DNA of 33,937 bases from Betaproteobacteria bacterium (GTDB lineage: Bacteria > Pseudomonadota > Gammaproteobacteria > Burkholderiales > Gallionellaceae). Shown piece after piece: positions 23,627-33,179 of the stretch. The DNA lies in the NCBI GenBank assembly GCA_020055845.1, contig JAGVIV010000086.1, forward strand, positions 1 through 33,937. Direction: 5' to 3'. How positions within the stretch are numbered: the first letter of the stretch is position 1; each line of letters starts with the position of its first letter. The notes below the pieces were generated by a model. It made no database searches. It worked only from the letters and a program-made list of their open reading frames with translations, and was not told the DNA's origin. Made by a program: the position numbers and the translations under genes.

Positions 23627-25672
23627 ATGAATCCATTATTAGATTTCTCAGCACTCCCCCGCTTCGCGGAGATCAAAACCGAACATATCACTTCCGCCGT
23701 TGATGAATTGATCACACGCAATCGCGCGTTGACCGAAAAACTGCTGGCCGATACCACCCCGCCAACCTGGCAGAATTTCGTGCAGCCATTTGAGGATGCA
23801 CACGAGCATCTGTCGCGCGCATGGGGACAGGTCGGACATCTGAACATGGTGATGAATTCGCCGGAACTGCGCGAGGTGTACAACGCCAACTTGCCCAAGG
23901 TAACGCAGTACTACGCCGAGTTGTCGCAAAATCTTGCACTGTTCCAGAAATACAAATCGATCCGCAACAGTGCGAACTACGTCGCTTTAAGTGTGGCGCA
24001 GAAAAAAATCATCGGAAATGAGTTGCGCGACTTTCGTCTGGGCGGGGCTGAGTTGCCGGAAGATAAAAAGGCGCGCTTCATGGCGATACAGGAAGAGTTA
24101 TCCGAACTGACTTCGAAATTCTCCGACAATCTGCTAGATGCGACCAACGCCTACACCTGCGTCATCAGCGAAGAAAAAGACCTCGCGGGCATCCCTGCGG
24201 ACGAGCGCCAAGTCGCTGCAGAGGCGGCACAGGAAGCCGGAAAACAAGGCTGGCTATTCACCCTAAAAGCTCCGTCCTATGGTCCGGTGATGCAATACGC
24301 CGACAACCGCGCTTTGCGTGAACAGTTGTACCGCGCCTACACCAGCCGCGCCAGCGAACAGCTTTCCGAGGGCAGCAAAGCCGAGTGGGATAACACGCCA
24401 CTCATGACCCGTATCCTGCAATTGCGCAAAGAAGAAGCGCGCATGTTGGACTTTGCCGATTTCGCCGAACTCTCACTCGCCAGCAAAATGGCCGATACAC
24501 CGCTGCAAGTTGAGAGCTTCCTGCTGGAACTGGCACAGCGCGCCAAATCTTTCGCGCAAAATGATCTGCAAGAACTGCGTACCTTCGCCTCGGCACAAAT
24601 GGGATTGCAAGACCTGCAAGCATGGGACATCCCGTATGCGAGCGAAAAATTGCGCCAGCAGCGTTATGCCTTCTCCGAACAGGAAATAAAACAATACTTC
24701 CCCGAAGATGCCGTGTTGTCTGGCCTGTTCGGTCTGGTCACCGCGTTGTTCGGCCTCACGGTCAAGCTTTCCTCCGCGCCGGTCTGGCATGCCTCCGTGC
24801 GCTTCTTCGACATTCGCGACGAAAAAGACCAACTGATTGGCCAGTTCTATCTCGACCTGTACGCGCGCGCCAGCAAGCGCGGCGGAGCGTGGATGGACGA
24901 TGCCATCACGCGCCGCCGCACTGCGGCGGGTATTCAGACACCGGTGGCCTATCTCAACTGCAACTTTGCCTCGCCGCTAGGCGGCAAACCCGCACTGTTC
25001 ACCCATGATGAAGTCATCACCCTGTTCCACGAATTCGGCCACGGCCTGCATCACCTGCTCACGCAAGTGGAAGAACTGAGCGTATCCGGCATCAACGGCG
25101 TGGAGTGGGATGCGGTCGAACTGCCCAGCCAGTTCATGGAAAATTTTTGCTGGGAATGGGAAGTGTTGCAGGGCATGACACGGCACGCGGATTCCGGCGC
25201 AAAACTTCCGCGCGCACTCTACGACAAAATGATCGCCGCAAAGAATTTCCAAAGCGGCCTGCAGATGCTGCGCCAGATCGAGTTCTCACTCTTCGACCTG
25301 CGTTTGCACGGGGCTTATGATGCCGGCTCCGACCAGAGCGTGCAGCAATTGATCGATACCGTGCGCCAGGAAGTCGCGGTTCTTATTCCGCCGCCGTTCA
25401 ACCGTTTCCAAAACAGCTTCTCGCACATCTTCGCGGGCGGTTATGCCGCGGGCTATTACAGCTATAAATGGGCCGAAGTGTTGTCGGCCGATGCCTATAG
25501 CCTGTTCGAGGAGAACGGCGTGTTGGATGCGGCCAGCGGCAGCCATTTCCGCCAGGAAATTCTGGCTGTCGGCGGCAGTCGTAATGCCATGGACTCGTTC
25601 ATCGCCTTCCGCGGACGCGAACCCAAGATCGATGCATTACTGCGCCACAACGGTTTGGCGGAAAGCAACTGA
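23627..25672 (+). CDS. prlC: Oligopeptidase A (M3 metallopeptidase)
   Basis: Cytoplasmic zinc oligopeptidase that degrades short peptides, including cleaved signal peptides. The 681-residue length is typical. The zinc site HEFGH lies at residues 468-472 ('LFHEFGHGLHHLLTQVEE'), and the third ligand region 'GVEWDAVELPSQFMENFCWE' follows at about 493-512. The C-terminal 'FAGGYAAGYYSYKWAEVLSADAYSLFEE' is characteristic. It starts ten bases after pyrC' and may share its transcript. Confidence 0.96.
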   Translation: MNPLLDFSALPRFAEIKTEHITSAVDELITRNRALTEKLLADTTPPTWQNFVQPFEDAHEHLSRAWGQVGHLNMVMNSPELREVYNANLPKVTQYYAELSQNLALFQKYKSIRNSANYVALSVAQKKIIGNELRDFRLGGAELPEDKKARFMAIQEELSELTSKFSDNLLDATNAYTCVISEEKDLAGIPADERQVAAEAAQEAGKQGWLFTLKAPSYGPVMQYADNRALREQLYRAYTSRASEQLSEGSKAEWDNTPLMTRILQLRKEEARMLDFADFAELSLASKMADTPLQVESFLLELAQRAKSFAQNDLQELRTFASAQMGLQDLQAWDIPYASEKLRQQRYAFSEQEIKQYFPEDAVLSGLFGLVTALFGLTVKLSSAPVWHASVRFFDIRDEKDQLIGQFYLDLYARASKRGGAWMDDAITRRRTAAGIQTPVAYLNCNFASPLGGKPALFTHDEVITLFHEFGHGLHHLLTQVEELSVSGINGVEWDAVELPSQFMENFCWEWEVLQGMTRHADSGAKLPRALYDKMIAAKNFQSGLQMLRQIEFSLFDLRLHGAYDAGSDQSVQQLIDTVRQEVAVLIPPPFNRFQNSFSHIFAGGYAAGYYSYKWAEVLSADAYSLFEENGVLDAASGSHFRQEILAVGGSRNAMDSFIAFRGREPKIDALLRHNGLAESN

Positions 25673-25687
25673 GCCACGGAAAATATT

Positions 25688-26209
25688 ATGAACAAATATC
25701 TCCTGTGTATCGCTCTGGCACTACTGGCTGAAAATATCCACGCCGAAGATTACTACCGCTCGCTGGACGGCAACGGCAAAATCGTCTACGGCGACAAACC
25801 GCTGGACGATGCCGCCGACATCTCAAAATTCAAACCGCAAGCCGAACCCATACCCGAGGAGAATTTGTCGTTCGAAACGCGGCGCGCCAAAGAACGTTTT
25901 CCTGTCACGCTCTACATTGCCGAAAACTGCGGTAAGGGCTGCACCTTGGCACGCGATTATCTGAACAAACGCGGCATTCCTTTCACGGAAAAAAATCTGT
26001 CCACGTCCGAAGAAATCGAAGCCTTTAAAAAGGCCTCTGCCGGCGACGTAATTCCAACCCTGAATATCGGCACGCACTGGTTGAAGAAATTCAACCTGCC
26101 GCTGTGGGCCAAAGAACTGGATGATGCCACTTATCCCAAAGTGGCACCCTATGGCTCGCGCCCGTCCGCCAATCCGGCTCCCGCATTAAACGCGCCCGGC
26201 AAAGAATGA
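25688..26209 (+). CDS. Exported DUF4124/glutaredoxin-like protein
   Basis: A 173-residue protein with a signal peptide (residues 1-19, cleavage near 'IHAED'). A DUF4124-type segment follows ('DYYRSLDGNGKIVYGDKPLDDA', about 20-41), then a glutaredoxin-like domain from about 72. Its putative redox motif is 'ENCGKGCTLARDYLNKRGIPF' (about 79-99, two cysteines spaced C-x3-C instead of C-x2-C), and the cis-Pro region is 'DVIPTLNIG'. The altered spacing makes thiol-disulfide activity uncertain. Its last four bases overlap the exonuclease III start. Confidence 0.85.
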   Translation: MNKYLLCIALALLAENIHAEDYYRSLDGNGKIVYGDKPLDDAADISKFKPQAEPIPEENLSFETRRAKERFPVTLYIAENCGKGCTLARDYLNKRGIPFTEKNLSTSEEIEAFKKASAGDVIPTLNIGTHWLKKFNLPLWAKELDDATYPKVAPYGSRPSANPAPALNAPGKE

Positions 26210-26967
26210 AACTCGCCACCTGGAATGTGAACTCGCTGAAAGTGCGTCTGCCGCATCTGCTGCAATGGCTGGCGACAAGTACACCGGATGTGGTGTGTCT
26301 GCAGGAAACCAAACAACAGGATGCGGACTTCCCCCATGCCGAACTGCTGGCCGCCGGTTATCACAGCGTGTTTAGCGGCCAGAAGACCTACAACGGTGTC
26401 GCCATCCTGAGTCGCACACCCATCAGTGATGTACGTTATGGCATTCCAAACTTCGAGGACGAACAGAAACGCGTCATCGCGGCGACGATCGACGGTGTGC
26501 GTATTGTGTGTGTGTATATCCCCAACGGGCAGGAAGTCGGCTCGGACAAATATGAATACAAACTCAGATGGCTGACCGCACTACACAGCTGGCTTAAAGA
26601 CGAATTATCGGCATATCCCAAGCTGGCGCTGCTGGGTGATTACAACATCGCCCCCGACGATCGCGACGTGCATGACCCGCTCGCCTGGATAGGCAACATT
26701 CTGGTCAGTCCGCTTGAACGCGCGGCTTTTCAAAACCTGTTGCAACTGGGACTCCGCGACACCTTCCGCCTGTTCGAACAGGCGGAAAAATCTTTTTCAT
26801 GATGGGATTACCGCATGATGGCGTTTCGCCGCAACATGGGCGTGCGCATAGATCATATCCTGATCAGTACCGCGCTTAGCTGCACGTCCTGCCTGATCGA
26901 CAAGGCTCCGCGCAAGCTGGAACGTCCTTCCGACCATACACCCGTACTGGCCGAAATACCCAACTGA
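26206..26967 (+). pseudogene. xthA: Exodeoxyribonuclease III interrupted by an in-frame TGA
   Basis: AP endonuclease/3' exonuclease family. The frame encodes a normal N-terminal part ('MKLATWNVNSLKVRLPHLLQWL', 'VVCLQETKQQD', 'YNGVAILSR', 'LLGDYNIAPDDRDVHDP') up to codon 198. Codon 199 (26800-26802) is TGA where the family motif S-W-W-D-Y-R has its first Trp. The same frame then continues intact for 54 more codons ('WDYRMMAFRRNMGVRIDHIL', 'KAPRKLERPSDHTPVLAEIPN') to a proper stop at 26965-26967, total 253 residues, the normal length. The essential C-terminal SDH histidine lies after the break, so the short product should be inactive. Recent nonsense mutation or sequencing error are the main explanations. 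Confidence 0.88.
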
Positions 26968-26985
26968 CGCTTTATACCCCGACAT

Positions 26986-27016
26986 GAAAAAGCCCTGCCG
27001 CTCCCACGGCAGGGCT
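26986..27016 (-). terminator. Intrinsic terminator after the TraF-like outer-membrane gene
   Basis: AGCCCTGCCG (26991-27000) and CGGCAGGGCT (27007-27016) form a perfect 10-base stem with a six-base loop. On the minus strand it is followed by TTTTT. It ends the minus-strand transcript from the 27037-28494 gene. On the plus strand no T-run follows. Confidence 0.9.
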
Positions 27017-27036
27017 CATCTGCGTATTGTGTCAGA

Positions 27037-28494
27037 TTAGAAATTCATACCGAAACGCAAAGATGCACCGAGCTCCTTGGTGGTCGCATCCGTATTGCCT
27101 GCGACAGCCAGATCGAAGTGCGGTTTAAAGTACGGGAAACGCGGCGAGATACCCAATCCCAACGAAGCCACATTACGCGCGGCATTAACCATGTCCGCAC
27201 GATAACCCGCACGCAACTGGGCCCAGCCCAAGGCGCTCAACTCGCCGCCCAGCGCCACATACTGTGACTGATTCTCCATTCCGGCAGGATCATTCTTCGT
27301 CAGATCAACATCCAAGCCCACCGTAGACCATGCGTTCTCATGCGACAGGCCGGCGCGCACTTGCGGATTTAGACTAAGCGTTCCGGTAACCGATTGCGCG
27401 GAGCCGCTTGTCGCTCCGGCGCCGATACTCTTAAAATCAAAAGTCTGCGGCACTACGTTTTTTACCACCAGACCAGAACGCCAGCCATTCTCAAAATCCC
27501 TCACCGCACCCATATCAAAGTTCAACGTGCTGTATTTGGCTAAATAGTCACTACCCGTTACATTGCTCGTTGAGCTGCCGTTATTGGCCGCGAGATACGC
27601 GTCAAACAACTGCAATTGCATAATCTTTGGGGTTACGCCTATCGACCAAGCCTGATCATGGAAAATCAAGCCATGCGAAAGTGCAAGACCCGCTTCACTT
27701 ATTGCAACACCGCGCAGATGAATCTGCGATGCAATTTGAGTATTGGTATTAAAGTTAACCGCTCCTTTGGCATTCACTAAACTAGCATTAATTGCAGTTG
27801 CGGCCGCAAGACAAGTTGATACATCCGTAGCCGTACCAGTGCCGTTCTGCACGCTAGTACAGGCTGCTGCAGCGCTACCTGTTGTAGAAGACAACGCGGT
27901 TGATGCCGCACTTACGGAAGTTGAAAGATTGGATAAAGTTGTCGCGTCCTTATACAGAAGCGTGCCGCCTACCGCGCCATACGCGTTTGTATAAAAACCC
28001 ACCCCCCAATTTTTACCGGGCACACCGACAACCATTGCTGCACCAAATTCACCTTGTAAAGGCTGATTATTTAATGTTTGAAGGGATGAGTTAACCTTAT
28101 TTATGTTGCTGGATACCGTTGCCATATTGCTTGGCAATTGTTGTAGTTGAGTTGCAGTTGCGCCTGTGGCTGAATTTGCATTTACCAACGTAATCGAACT
28201 ATTCAGCGCAGTGACGTTATCACTTAGTGTTGTCAGTTCATTGCGCAGATTACCCGGATCGTACAAACGGCCGCCGATGATAGGCAATTCCAGCGCGAAC
28301 TTTTTCGACGGATCGGAAGCAGAAAGCAAGGCCGGGTTAAAGAGCGGCGCAGTCGACGGATCGCCCACGGCCACACCCATGCCGCCCATCGCCATCGAGC
28401 GCGGATCAAAAGAATTAAACGGCAGGGCCTGCACTGCACCGCTGCTCAACATAAGCACCGTGACTGACGCTGCCCCTAAATATTTTTGACGCAT
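27037..28494 (-). CDS. TraF-like outer-membrane beta-barrel protein
   Basis: A 485-residue exported protein. A signal peptide spans residues 1-23 (cleavage near 'VQALPF'). The mature start 'SFDPRSMAMGGMGVAVGDPSTAPLFNPALLS' is the hallmark of the TraF_2/FadL-like outer-membrane family. The middle (about 95-270) is low-complexity, rich in Ser, Thr, Ala and Asn. The C-terminal half alternates amphipathic strands and ends with a terminal phenylalanine ('LRFGMNF'), as expected for barrel insertion. The annotation 'conjugal transfer TraF' is common for this family but there are no conjugation genes here. Function unknown. Confidence 0.85.
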   Translation of the reverse strand: MRQKYLGAASVTVLMLSSGAVQALPFNSFDPRSMAMGGMGVAVGDPSTAPLFNPALLSASDPSKKFALELPIIGGRLYDPGNLRNELTTLSDNVTALNSSITLVNANSATGATATQLQQLPSNMATVSSNINKVNSSLQTLNNQPLQGEFGAAMVVGVPGKNWGVGFYTNAYGAVGGTLLYKDATTLSNLSTSVSAASTALSSTTGSAAAACTSVQNGTGTATDVSTCLAAATAINASLVNAKGAVNFNTNTQIASQIHLRGVAISEAGLALSHGLIFHDQAWSIGVTPKIMQLQLFDAYLAANNGSSTSNVTGSDYLAKYSTLNFDMGAVRDFENGWRSGLVVKNVVPQTFDFKSIGAGATSGSAQSVTGTLSLNPQVRAGLSHENAWSTVGLDVDLTKNDPAGMENQSQYVALGGELSALGWAQLRAGYRADMVNAARNVASLGLGISPRFPYFKPHFDLAVAGNTDATTKELGASLRFGMNF

Positions 28495-28540
28495 GCTTTT
28501 TCTCCCTGAAAGTTATTGGCTGCCCCTGATACAAGGTGTA

Positions 28541-28567
28541 ATCATACTACAAGTTAAAAAATGTAAA
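28541..28567 (-). promoter_or_regulatory. Weak sigma70-like promoter for the TraF-like gene
   Basis: On the minus strand TTTACA (28567-28562) and TATGAT (28546-28541) resemble -35 and -10 boxes, but the spacer is only 15 bases. It lies in the AT-rich gap between ntrC and the outer-membrane gene. The match is weak and other starts are possible. Confidence 0.25.
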
Positions 28568-28592
28568 GAAAGCCAAATCGCCCCAAAGCAAC

Positions 28593-29987
28593 TCAGCCTT
28601 CTTCCAGCCCCAGCTCCTGTATCTTGCGCGTGAGTGTGTTGCGCCCCATGCCCAACAAGGTGGCGGCCTCGATACGACGGCCACCGGTATGTAGCAACGC
28701 TTGGGTAATCAGCGTGCGTTCGAACTGCTTGGTCAGCGTATCGAGAATATTCGGCTCGCCACGTTGCAATGCCAATGTGGCTTGCTGGGCGAGCCCACCG
28801 CGCCAGTCCTGGCTGGGAACGCTGCTGACGTTGTTGTCGCGCCATTCGGCGGGCAGGTCGGCCATTTCCACTTGTTGCGTGGGTGTCATCACCGTGAGCC
28901 AATGGCACAGGTTTTCCAATTGCCGCACATTTCCGGGAATATCTTGCGCGGCCAGATAATTCAGCGCGGCCTCACTCAGGGTTTTTTGCTCGGCCCCCAG
29001 TTCGCGCGCGCTTTTTTGCAGAAAATATTTCGCCAGCAGCGGAATGTCCTCGCGGCGTTCGCGCAAAGGCGGCAGACGCAAGCGGATAACATTGAGACGA
29101 TGGAATAAATCCTCGCGGAACAGACCCTGCTTCACGCGCTCGTCCAGATTCTGGTGTGTGGCGGCGATGATGCGCACATTGGCTTTGATGGGCTGATGTC
29201 CGCCTACGCGGTAGAAGTTTCCATCCGACAACACGCGCAACAAACGCGTCTGCAGTTCGGCAGGCATATCACCGATCTCATCCAGAAACAGCGTGCCGCC
29301 TTCGGCCTGCTCGAAGCGCCCGATACGCGTGGTGGTTGCCCCGGTGAACGCACCGCGCTCATGACCAAACAGCTCCGACTCCAACAGGTCTTTGGGTATG
29401 GCGGCCGTATTGATCGCCACAAACGGTTTGTCGGCACGCGCACTGTGCCGGTGTAACGCCTGCGCAACCAGCTCCTTGCCGGTTCCCGATTCGCCGTTGA
29501 TGAGCACGGTCGCATTGGATTGCGCCAAACGTCCGATGGCACGGAACACTTCCTGCATGGCCGGAGCATGTCCCAGAATGTCGGGAGCAGATTGCGCGTC
29601 CTCCGCCTGCGGATTCTTGCGCTGGCTCTGCTCCAGCGCACGCCGGATCAATTCGACGGCATGATTCACATCAAAGGGCTTGGGCAGATATTCAAACGCG
29701 CCGCCCTGAAACGCCGATACAGCACTTTCCAAATCGGAATAAGCCGTCATGATGATGACCGGCAAATTAGGGAAATCGTTGCGCAGACGCTGCAGCATAT
29801 CCAGACCCGAACTGCCGGGCATACGGATGTCGCTGATAACCATTTGCGGTAAATTGCCGGGTAGCTCCGCCAATGCCTCGTCGGCAGAGGCAAAACTCTT
29901 GAACTCGATCTGTTCGCGTGCCAGTGCTTTTTCCAGCACCCAGCGAATAGAACGGTCGTCGTCGATGATCCAGACTGGCTTTGCCAT
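28593..29987 (-). CDS. ntrC: Nitrogen regulation response regulator NtrC
   Basis: Sigma54-dependent activator of nitrogen-limitation genes. The 464-residue protein has a receiver domain with phosphoacceptor D53 ('VISDIRMPG') and an AAA+ domain. The AAA+ part carries Walker A 'GESGTGKE' (about residues 163-170), the sigma54-contacting loop 'ERGAFTGA' (about 211-218) and '[13 protein letters not shown]'. A C-terminal Fis-type helix-turn-helix follows ('[25 protein letters not shown]'). It lies two bases after ntrB. Targets in this window may include glnA, ntrB and the other sigma54 promoters. Confidence 0.97.
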   Translation of the reverse strand: MAKPVWIIDDDRSIRWVLEKALAREQIEFKSFASADEALAELPGNLPQMVISDIRMPGSSGLDMLQRLRNDFPNLPVIIMTAYSDLESAVSAFQGGAFEYLPKPFDVNHAVELIRRALEQSQRKNPQAEDAQSAPDILGHAPAMQEVFRAIGRLAQSNATVLINGESGTGKELVAQALHRHSARADKPFVAINTAAIPKDLLESELFGHERGAFTGATTTRIGRFEQAEGGTLFLDEIGDMPAELQTRLLRVLSDGNFYRVGGHQPIKANVRIIAATHQNLDERVKQGLFREDLFHRLNVIRLRLPPLRERREDIPLLAKYFLQKSARELGAEQKTLSEAALNYLAAQDIPGNVRQLENLCHWLTVMTPTQQVEMADLPAEWRDNNVSSVPSQDWRGGLAQQATLALQRGEPNILDTLTKQFERTLITQALLHTGGRRIEAATLLGMGRNTLTRKIQELGLEEG

Positions 29988-29989
29988 GT

Positions 29990-31048
29990 TTATTTTCCTA
30001 AATGGGGAAGCGGAAGTATGACGGTGAAACAGGTACGTCCCGGTTCGCTTTCAAATTCGATACTGCCCTGATGCTGGCTCACGAAATCCTGCGCCAGCGT
30101 AAGGCCAAGCCCGTGGCCGTCCGCACGCCCGGAGACCAGCGGGTAGAAGACTTTATCGCGCAGATGGACGGGAATGCCGGGGCCGTTATCAATGATCTGT
30201 ACCGTCACCGCCAAGCGGTGCAAGCGCTTCATCAGCGTAACCTGGCGTGTGATGCGCGTGCGCAGCACAATCTGTCCTTTGCCTTGCATGGCCTGAGCGG
30301 CATTGCGCACGATGTTGAGCACCACCTGGATGAGCTGCTCTTTGTCCCCGTGCAACTCCGGTAAGCTCAAATCATAATCGCGCTGCACTTGCAGGCCTTC
30401 GGGTAATTCGGCCAGAACGACGCTGCGCACACGCTCTAATACCTCGTGGATATTGAGCGCACTAAAATGGGGCGCATGTTGCGGGGTAAGCAGTTTTTCC
30501 ATCAGCGAGCGCAAACGGTCCGCTTCCTGAATCACGACCTGAGTGTATTCACGCAAGCCGGGTTTATCCAATTCCTGCTCCAGCAACTGGGCCGCTCCGC
30601 GTATCCCGCCCAAGGGATTCTTAATCTCATGCGCCAGATTGCGCAATAGCAAACGATTGGCCTGAGTCTGATCCAGCATCTGTTCTTCGCGTGCCAGCTT
30701 CAACGGACGCTCTATCGTGTGGAACTCCAACAACAATGCATCTCGCCCAAGATGCAGCAGAGGCGTAGCGGTACAACTCAGATGCAATTTATAACCCAGC
30801 GCGAGCGTACCCAACGTCATCTCATGTTCGATATGACTCGCACGGCTGGCGAGCGCCGACTGAATCGTGCCGAACAATTGCTCGGTATGCGTAAACGAGT
30901 GCTGCAGGGGATGACCAATCAGATTGCTATTGCTCAAACCGAACAGATGTTCCGCCGCAGGATTGAGATAGGCGACACGCGACTCTTCATCCAAAAGAAT
31001 GACCGCAGTCGAGAGATGCTCCAGGGTTGGCAGGGAAGGATTTAACAT
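29990..31048 (-). CDS. ntrB: Nitrogen regulation sensor histidine kinase NtrB
   Basis: PII-controlled kinase/phosphatase acting on NtrC. The 352-residue cytoplasmic protein has an N-terminal PAS domain (about 10-115, 'VILLDEESRVAYLNPAAEHLFG'), the H-box 'NLAHEIKNPLGGIRGAAQLLEQEL' with the phosphorylated His near residue 140, and the ATPase boxes 'VVLNIVRNAAQAM', 'IDNGPGIP' and 'GHGLGLTLAQDFVSQH'. A sigma54 motif ends only 13 bases before the ATG, which places the predicted transcript start next to the first codon. It is followed directly by ntrC. Confidence 0.96.
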   Translation of the reverse strand: MLNPSLPTLEHLSTAVILLDEESRVAYLNPAAEHLFGLSNSNLIGHPLQHSFTHTEQLFGTIQSALASRASHIEHEMTLGTLALGYKLHLSCTATPLLHLGRDALLLEFHTIERPLKLAREEQMLDQTQANRLLLRNLAHEIKNPLGGIRGAAQLLEQELDKPGLREYTQVVIQEADRLRSLMEKLLTPQHAPHFSALNIHEVLERVRSVVLAELPEGLQVQRDYDLSLPELHGDKEQLIQVVLNIVRNAAQAMQGKGQIVLRTRITRQVTLMKRLHRLAVTVQIIDNGPGIPVHLRDKVFYPLVSGRADGHGLGLTLAQDFVSQHQGSIEFESEPGRTCFTVILPLPHLGK

Positions 31049-31060
31049 GGTTAGCTCTAA

Positions 31061-31075
31061 GCAGAAAACATGCCA
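31061..31075 (-). promoter_or_regulatory. Sigma54 promoter motif of ntrBC
   Basis: On the minus strand the site reads TGGCATGTTTTCTGC, with T following. GG (31074-31073) and GC (31062-31061) are ten bases apart, fitting TGGCAYR-N4-YTGCW. It differs from the glnA motif at 33144-33158 by one base. The whole promoter fits in the 39-base gap before ntrB, giving a predicted start at about 31049 and almost no leader. Confidence 0.65.
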
Positions 31076-31087
31076 AATATTTTGGGT

Positions 31088-31531
31088 TTATTTATTGAGC
31101 TTGGTGAGTTCGATTCTAAGTGCTTCGATATTTTTTTCGTGTGTCTGCACCTGTGATGCCTCGCTACCCTGTGCAGCTTTGCTCCCTCTGGTCCCGGGAT
31201 TTTCCGCGCTCTCCTGTAGATTGGTGCGCGCCTCTGCCAATGCCTTTTCTTCGGCGGCAAGCTCATCTTCCAATATCTGGCGACGGGTGTTGTCCCTATC
31301 TTTCTGGGTGGCGGCATCCACACGCGGAAAATCATCCGCCTCCGTACGACGCACGCGCGGTGGCGCTAACGTCGGCAACGGTGCCAGATGCAGCTTTTTC
31401 GAACCTTTGAGCGGAGTGCTGGAATAAGTCACATGACCATCGGCATCGACACGTTTATATATCTCGGCTTGCGCCGCACAGACATAACACAGACTGCATA
31501 GGGCAAAAAGGTATCGCGGCAACATGATCAT
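31088..31531 (-). CDS. Exported DUF4124 domain-containing protein
   Basis: A 147-residue protein between glnA and ntrB. A signal peptide (about residues 1-22, cleavage near 'AAQAEIYK') is followed by a DUF4124 segment ('EIYKRVDADGHVTYSSTPLKGSKKLHL', about 22-49). The remainder is a charged helical tail likely to form a coiled coil (about 75-147, 'RRQILEDELAAEEKALAEARTNLQES'). I use ATG 31531; ATG 31525 is equally possible, and the longer frame has no signal peptide at its start. The same position in related genomes often carries such a gene. Function unknown. Confidence 0.82.
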   Translation of the reverse strand: MIMLPRYLFALCSLCYVCAAQAEIYKRVDADGHVTYSSTPLKGSKKLHLAPLPTLAPPRVRRTEADDFPRVDAATQKDRDNTRRQILEDELAAEEKALAEARTNLQESAENPGTRGSKAAQGSEASQVQTHEKNIEALRIELTKLNK

Positions 31532-31602
31532 ATCCAAACAGGCGGGAGGAAAGTATAGGTTAAGGCTCTCGCCGTGACAAATGTCCGGCGGATTCCAGGC
31601 AT

Positions 31603-31631
31603 AAAAAAACGGAGCCACTAAGGCTCCGTTT
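31603..31631 (-). terminator. Intrinsic terminator after glnA
   Basis: AAACGGAGCC and GGCTCCGTTT pair around a short loop between 31607 and 31631. On the minus strand the stem is followed by a run of seven T. It separates glnA from the DUF4124-ntrBC genes, which therefore need their own promoter. Confidence 0.9.
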
Positions 31632-31648
31632 AATCGTCTCGCTACGGC

Positions 31649-33064
31649 TTAGAGACTGTAGTACATATCAAACTCAACCGGGTGGGTCGTCATGCGGATA
31701 CGGTTGACTTCTTCCATCTTCAAATCGATGTAGGCATCGATGAAGTCGCTGGAGAATACACCGCCGCGGGTCAGGAACTCACGGTCTTTATCCAATGCGG
31801 CCAAAGCCTCATCCAAAGATGCGCATACGGTTGGAATCTTGGCATCTTCTTCCGGTGGCAAATCGTACAGATTCTTGTCTGCTGGATCGCCAGGATGAAT
31901 CTTGTTCTGGATACCATCCAGACCGGCCATCATCAGTGCGGCGAAACACAAGTACGGGTTTGCGGAAGGATCGGGGAAACGTGTCTCGATACGGCGCGCC
32001 TTGTCGCTGTTGACGTGCGGAATACGAATCGAAGCGGAACGATTCTTGGCCGAGTACGCCAACTTTACCGGCGCTTCGTAGTGAGGAACGAGACGCTTGT
32101 AAGAGTTGGTGCCAGGATTGGTAATCGCGTTCAATGCCTTGGCGTGCTTGATGATACCGCCAATGTAGAACAGTGCTGTCTCGGACAGACCGGCATAACC
32201 ATTGCCTGCGAACAAATTCTTGCCGCCCTTCCAAATGGACTGGTGCACGTGCATACCGGAACCATTGTCGCCAACGATAGGCTTGGGCATAAAGGTAGCC
32301 GTCTTGCCGTATTGGTGGGCAACGTTCTGTACCACATATTTCAAAGTTTGGGTCCAGTCAGCGCGCTTTACCAGAGTGCTGAATTGGGTACCGATTTCGC
32401 ATTGTCCGGCAGTCGCCACTTCATGGTGATGCACTTCAACAGGAATGCCGATCTCTTCCAGTGCGATAACCATCGCTGCGCGGATGTCGTTCAGGCTGTC
32501 AACCGGAGGCACTGGGAAATAACCACCCTTCACCGAAGGACGGTGACCGGTATTGCCGCCGTCAAACTCATGACCACTGGACCATGCTCCTTCTTCGGAA
32601 TTGATCTTGACCGAGCAACCGGACATATCGATGTTCCATTGCACGGAATCAAAAATGAAGAATTCTGGCTCGGGACCGAAATAGGCAGTATCACCGATAC
32701 CGGAAGATTTCAGATAAGCCTCGGCACGTTTGGCGATAGAGCGCGGATCGCGGTCATAACCTTTGCCGTCAGTCGGCTCGATTACATCACAGGCCAATAC
32801 AATGGTGGGTTCGTCAAAGAAAGGATCGACATACACGGAGTCGGGATCCGGCAGCAGCAACATATCGGAAGCTTGGATACCCTTCCATCCGGCGATAGAA
32901 GAACCGTCAAAAGCGTGACCGCTTTCAAATTTATCCGCATCAAAGTGGGAGATTGGCACGCCTACGTGCTGCTCTTTACCCTTTGTGTCGGTGAAGCGTA
33001 GATCGACGAACTTGATACCCTGTTCTTTAATCAGTTTCAGAACGTCGGCTGCTGACTTAGACAT
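31649..33064 (-). CDS. glnA: Glutamine synthetase type I
   Basis: Makes glutamine from glutamate, ammonium and ATP; dodecameric enzyme. The 471-residue protein has '[20 protein letters not shown]', '[10 protein letters not shown]' metal ligands, '[19 protein letters not shown]' and the adenylylation tyrosine in '[10 protein letters not shown]' (close to residue 400). That motif implies control by GlnE adenylylation. I chose ATG 33064 because it gives '[14 protein letters not shown]' and has a GGGAGA ribosome site. A sigma54 motif lies about 80-95 bases upstream and a strong terminator downstream. Confidence 0.97.
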   Translation of the reverse strand: MSKSAADVLKLIKEQGIKFVDLRFTDTKGKEQHVGVPISHFDADKFESGHAFDGSSIAGWKGIQASDMLLLPDPDSVYVDPFFDEPTIVLACDVIEPTDGKGYDRDPRSIAKRAEAYLKSSGIGDTAYFGPEPEFFIFDSVQWNIDMSGCSVKINSEEGAWSSGHEFDGGNTGHRPSVKGGYFPVPPVDSLNDIRAAMVIALEEIGIPVEVHHHEVATAGQCEIGTQFSTLVKRADWTQTLKYVVQNVAHQYGKTATFMPKPIVGDNGSGMHVHQSIWKGGKNLFAGNGYAGLSETALFYIGGIIKHAKALNAITNPGTNSYKRLVPHYEAPVKLAYSAKNRSASIRIPHVNSDKARRIETRFPDPSANPYLCFAALMMAGLDGIQNKIHPGDPADKNLYDLPPEEDAKIPTVCASLDEALAALDKDREFLTRGGVFSSDFIDAYIDLKMEEVNRIRMTTHPVEFDMYYSL

Positions 33065-33143
33065 ACTCGAATCTCCCAAGAAAAATAATTAAGACGAAGC
33101 TATTTTATAAAACGAAACGCAATTACAAAACGTGTTCAACAGA

Positions 33144-33158
33144 GCAGAAACCATGCCA
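33144..33158 (-). promoter_or_regulatory. Sigma54 promoter motif of glnA
   Basis: On the minus strand the site reads TGGCATGGTTTCTGC. GG (33157-33156) and GC (33145-33144) are ten bases apart, matching TGGCAYR-N4-YTGC. Predicted start about 33132, leaving a leader of about 68 nt. NtrC is the expected activator given the ntrBC genes downstream, but no clean NtrC palindrome was found upstream. Confidence 0.75.
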
Positions 33159-33179
33159 TCGTCTCAAACCCTGTAAGAA

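Noticed and set aside
31146-31175. TGCACC and TGTGCA half-sites upstream of ntrB as an NtrC site
   Set aside because: The halves are too far apart for the 17-base NtrC palindrome and lie in coding sequence. The match is too loose to report.
31682-33001. 439-codon plus-strand open frame opposite glnA
   Set aside because: It is the mirror of glnA on the other strand. The product resembles no family.
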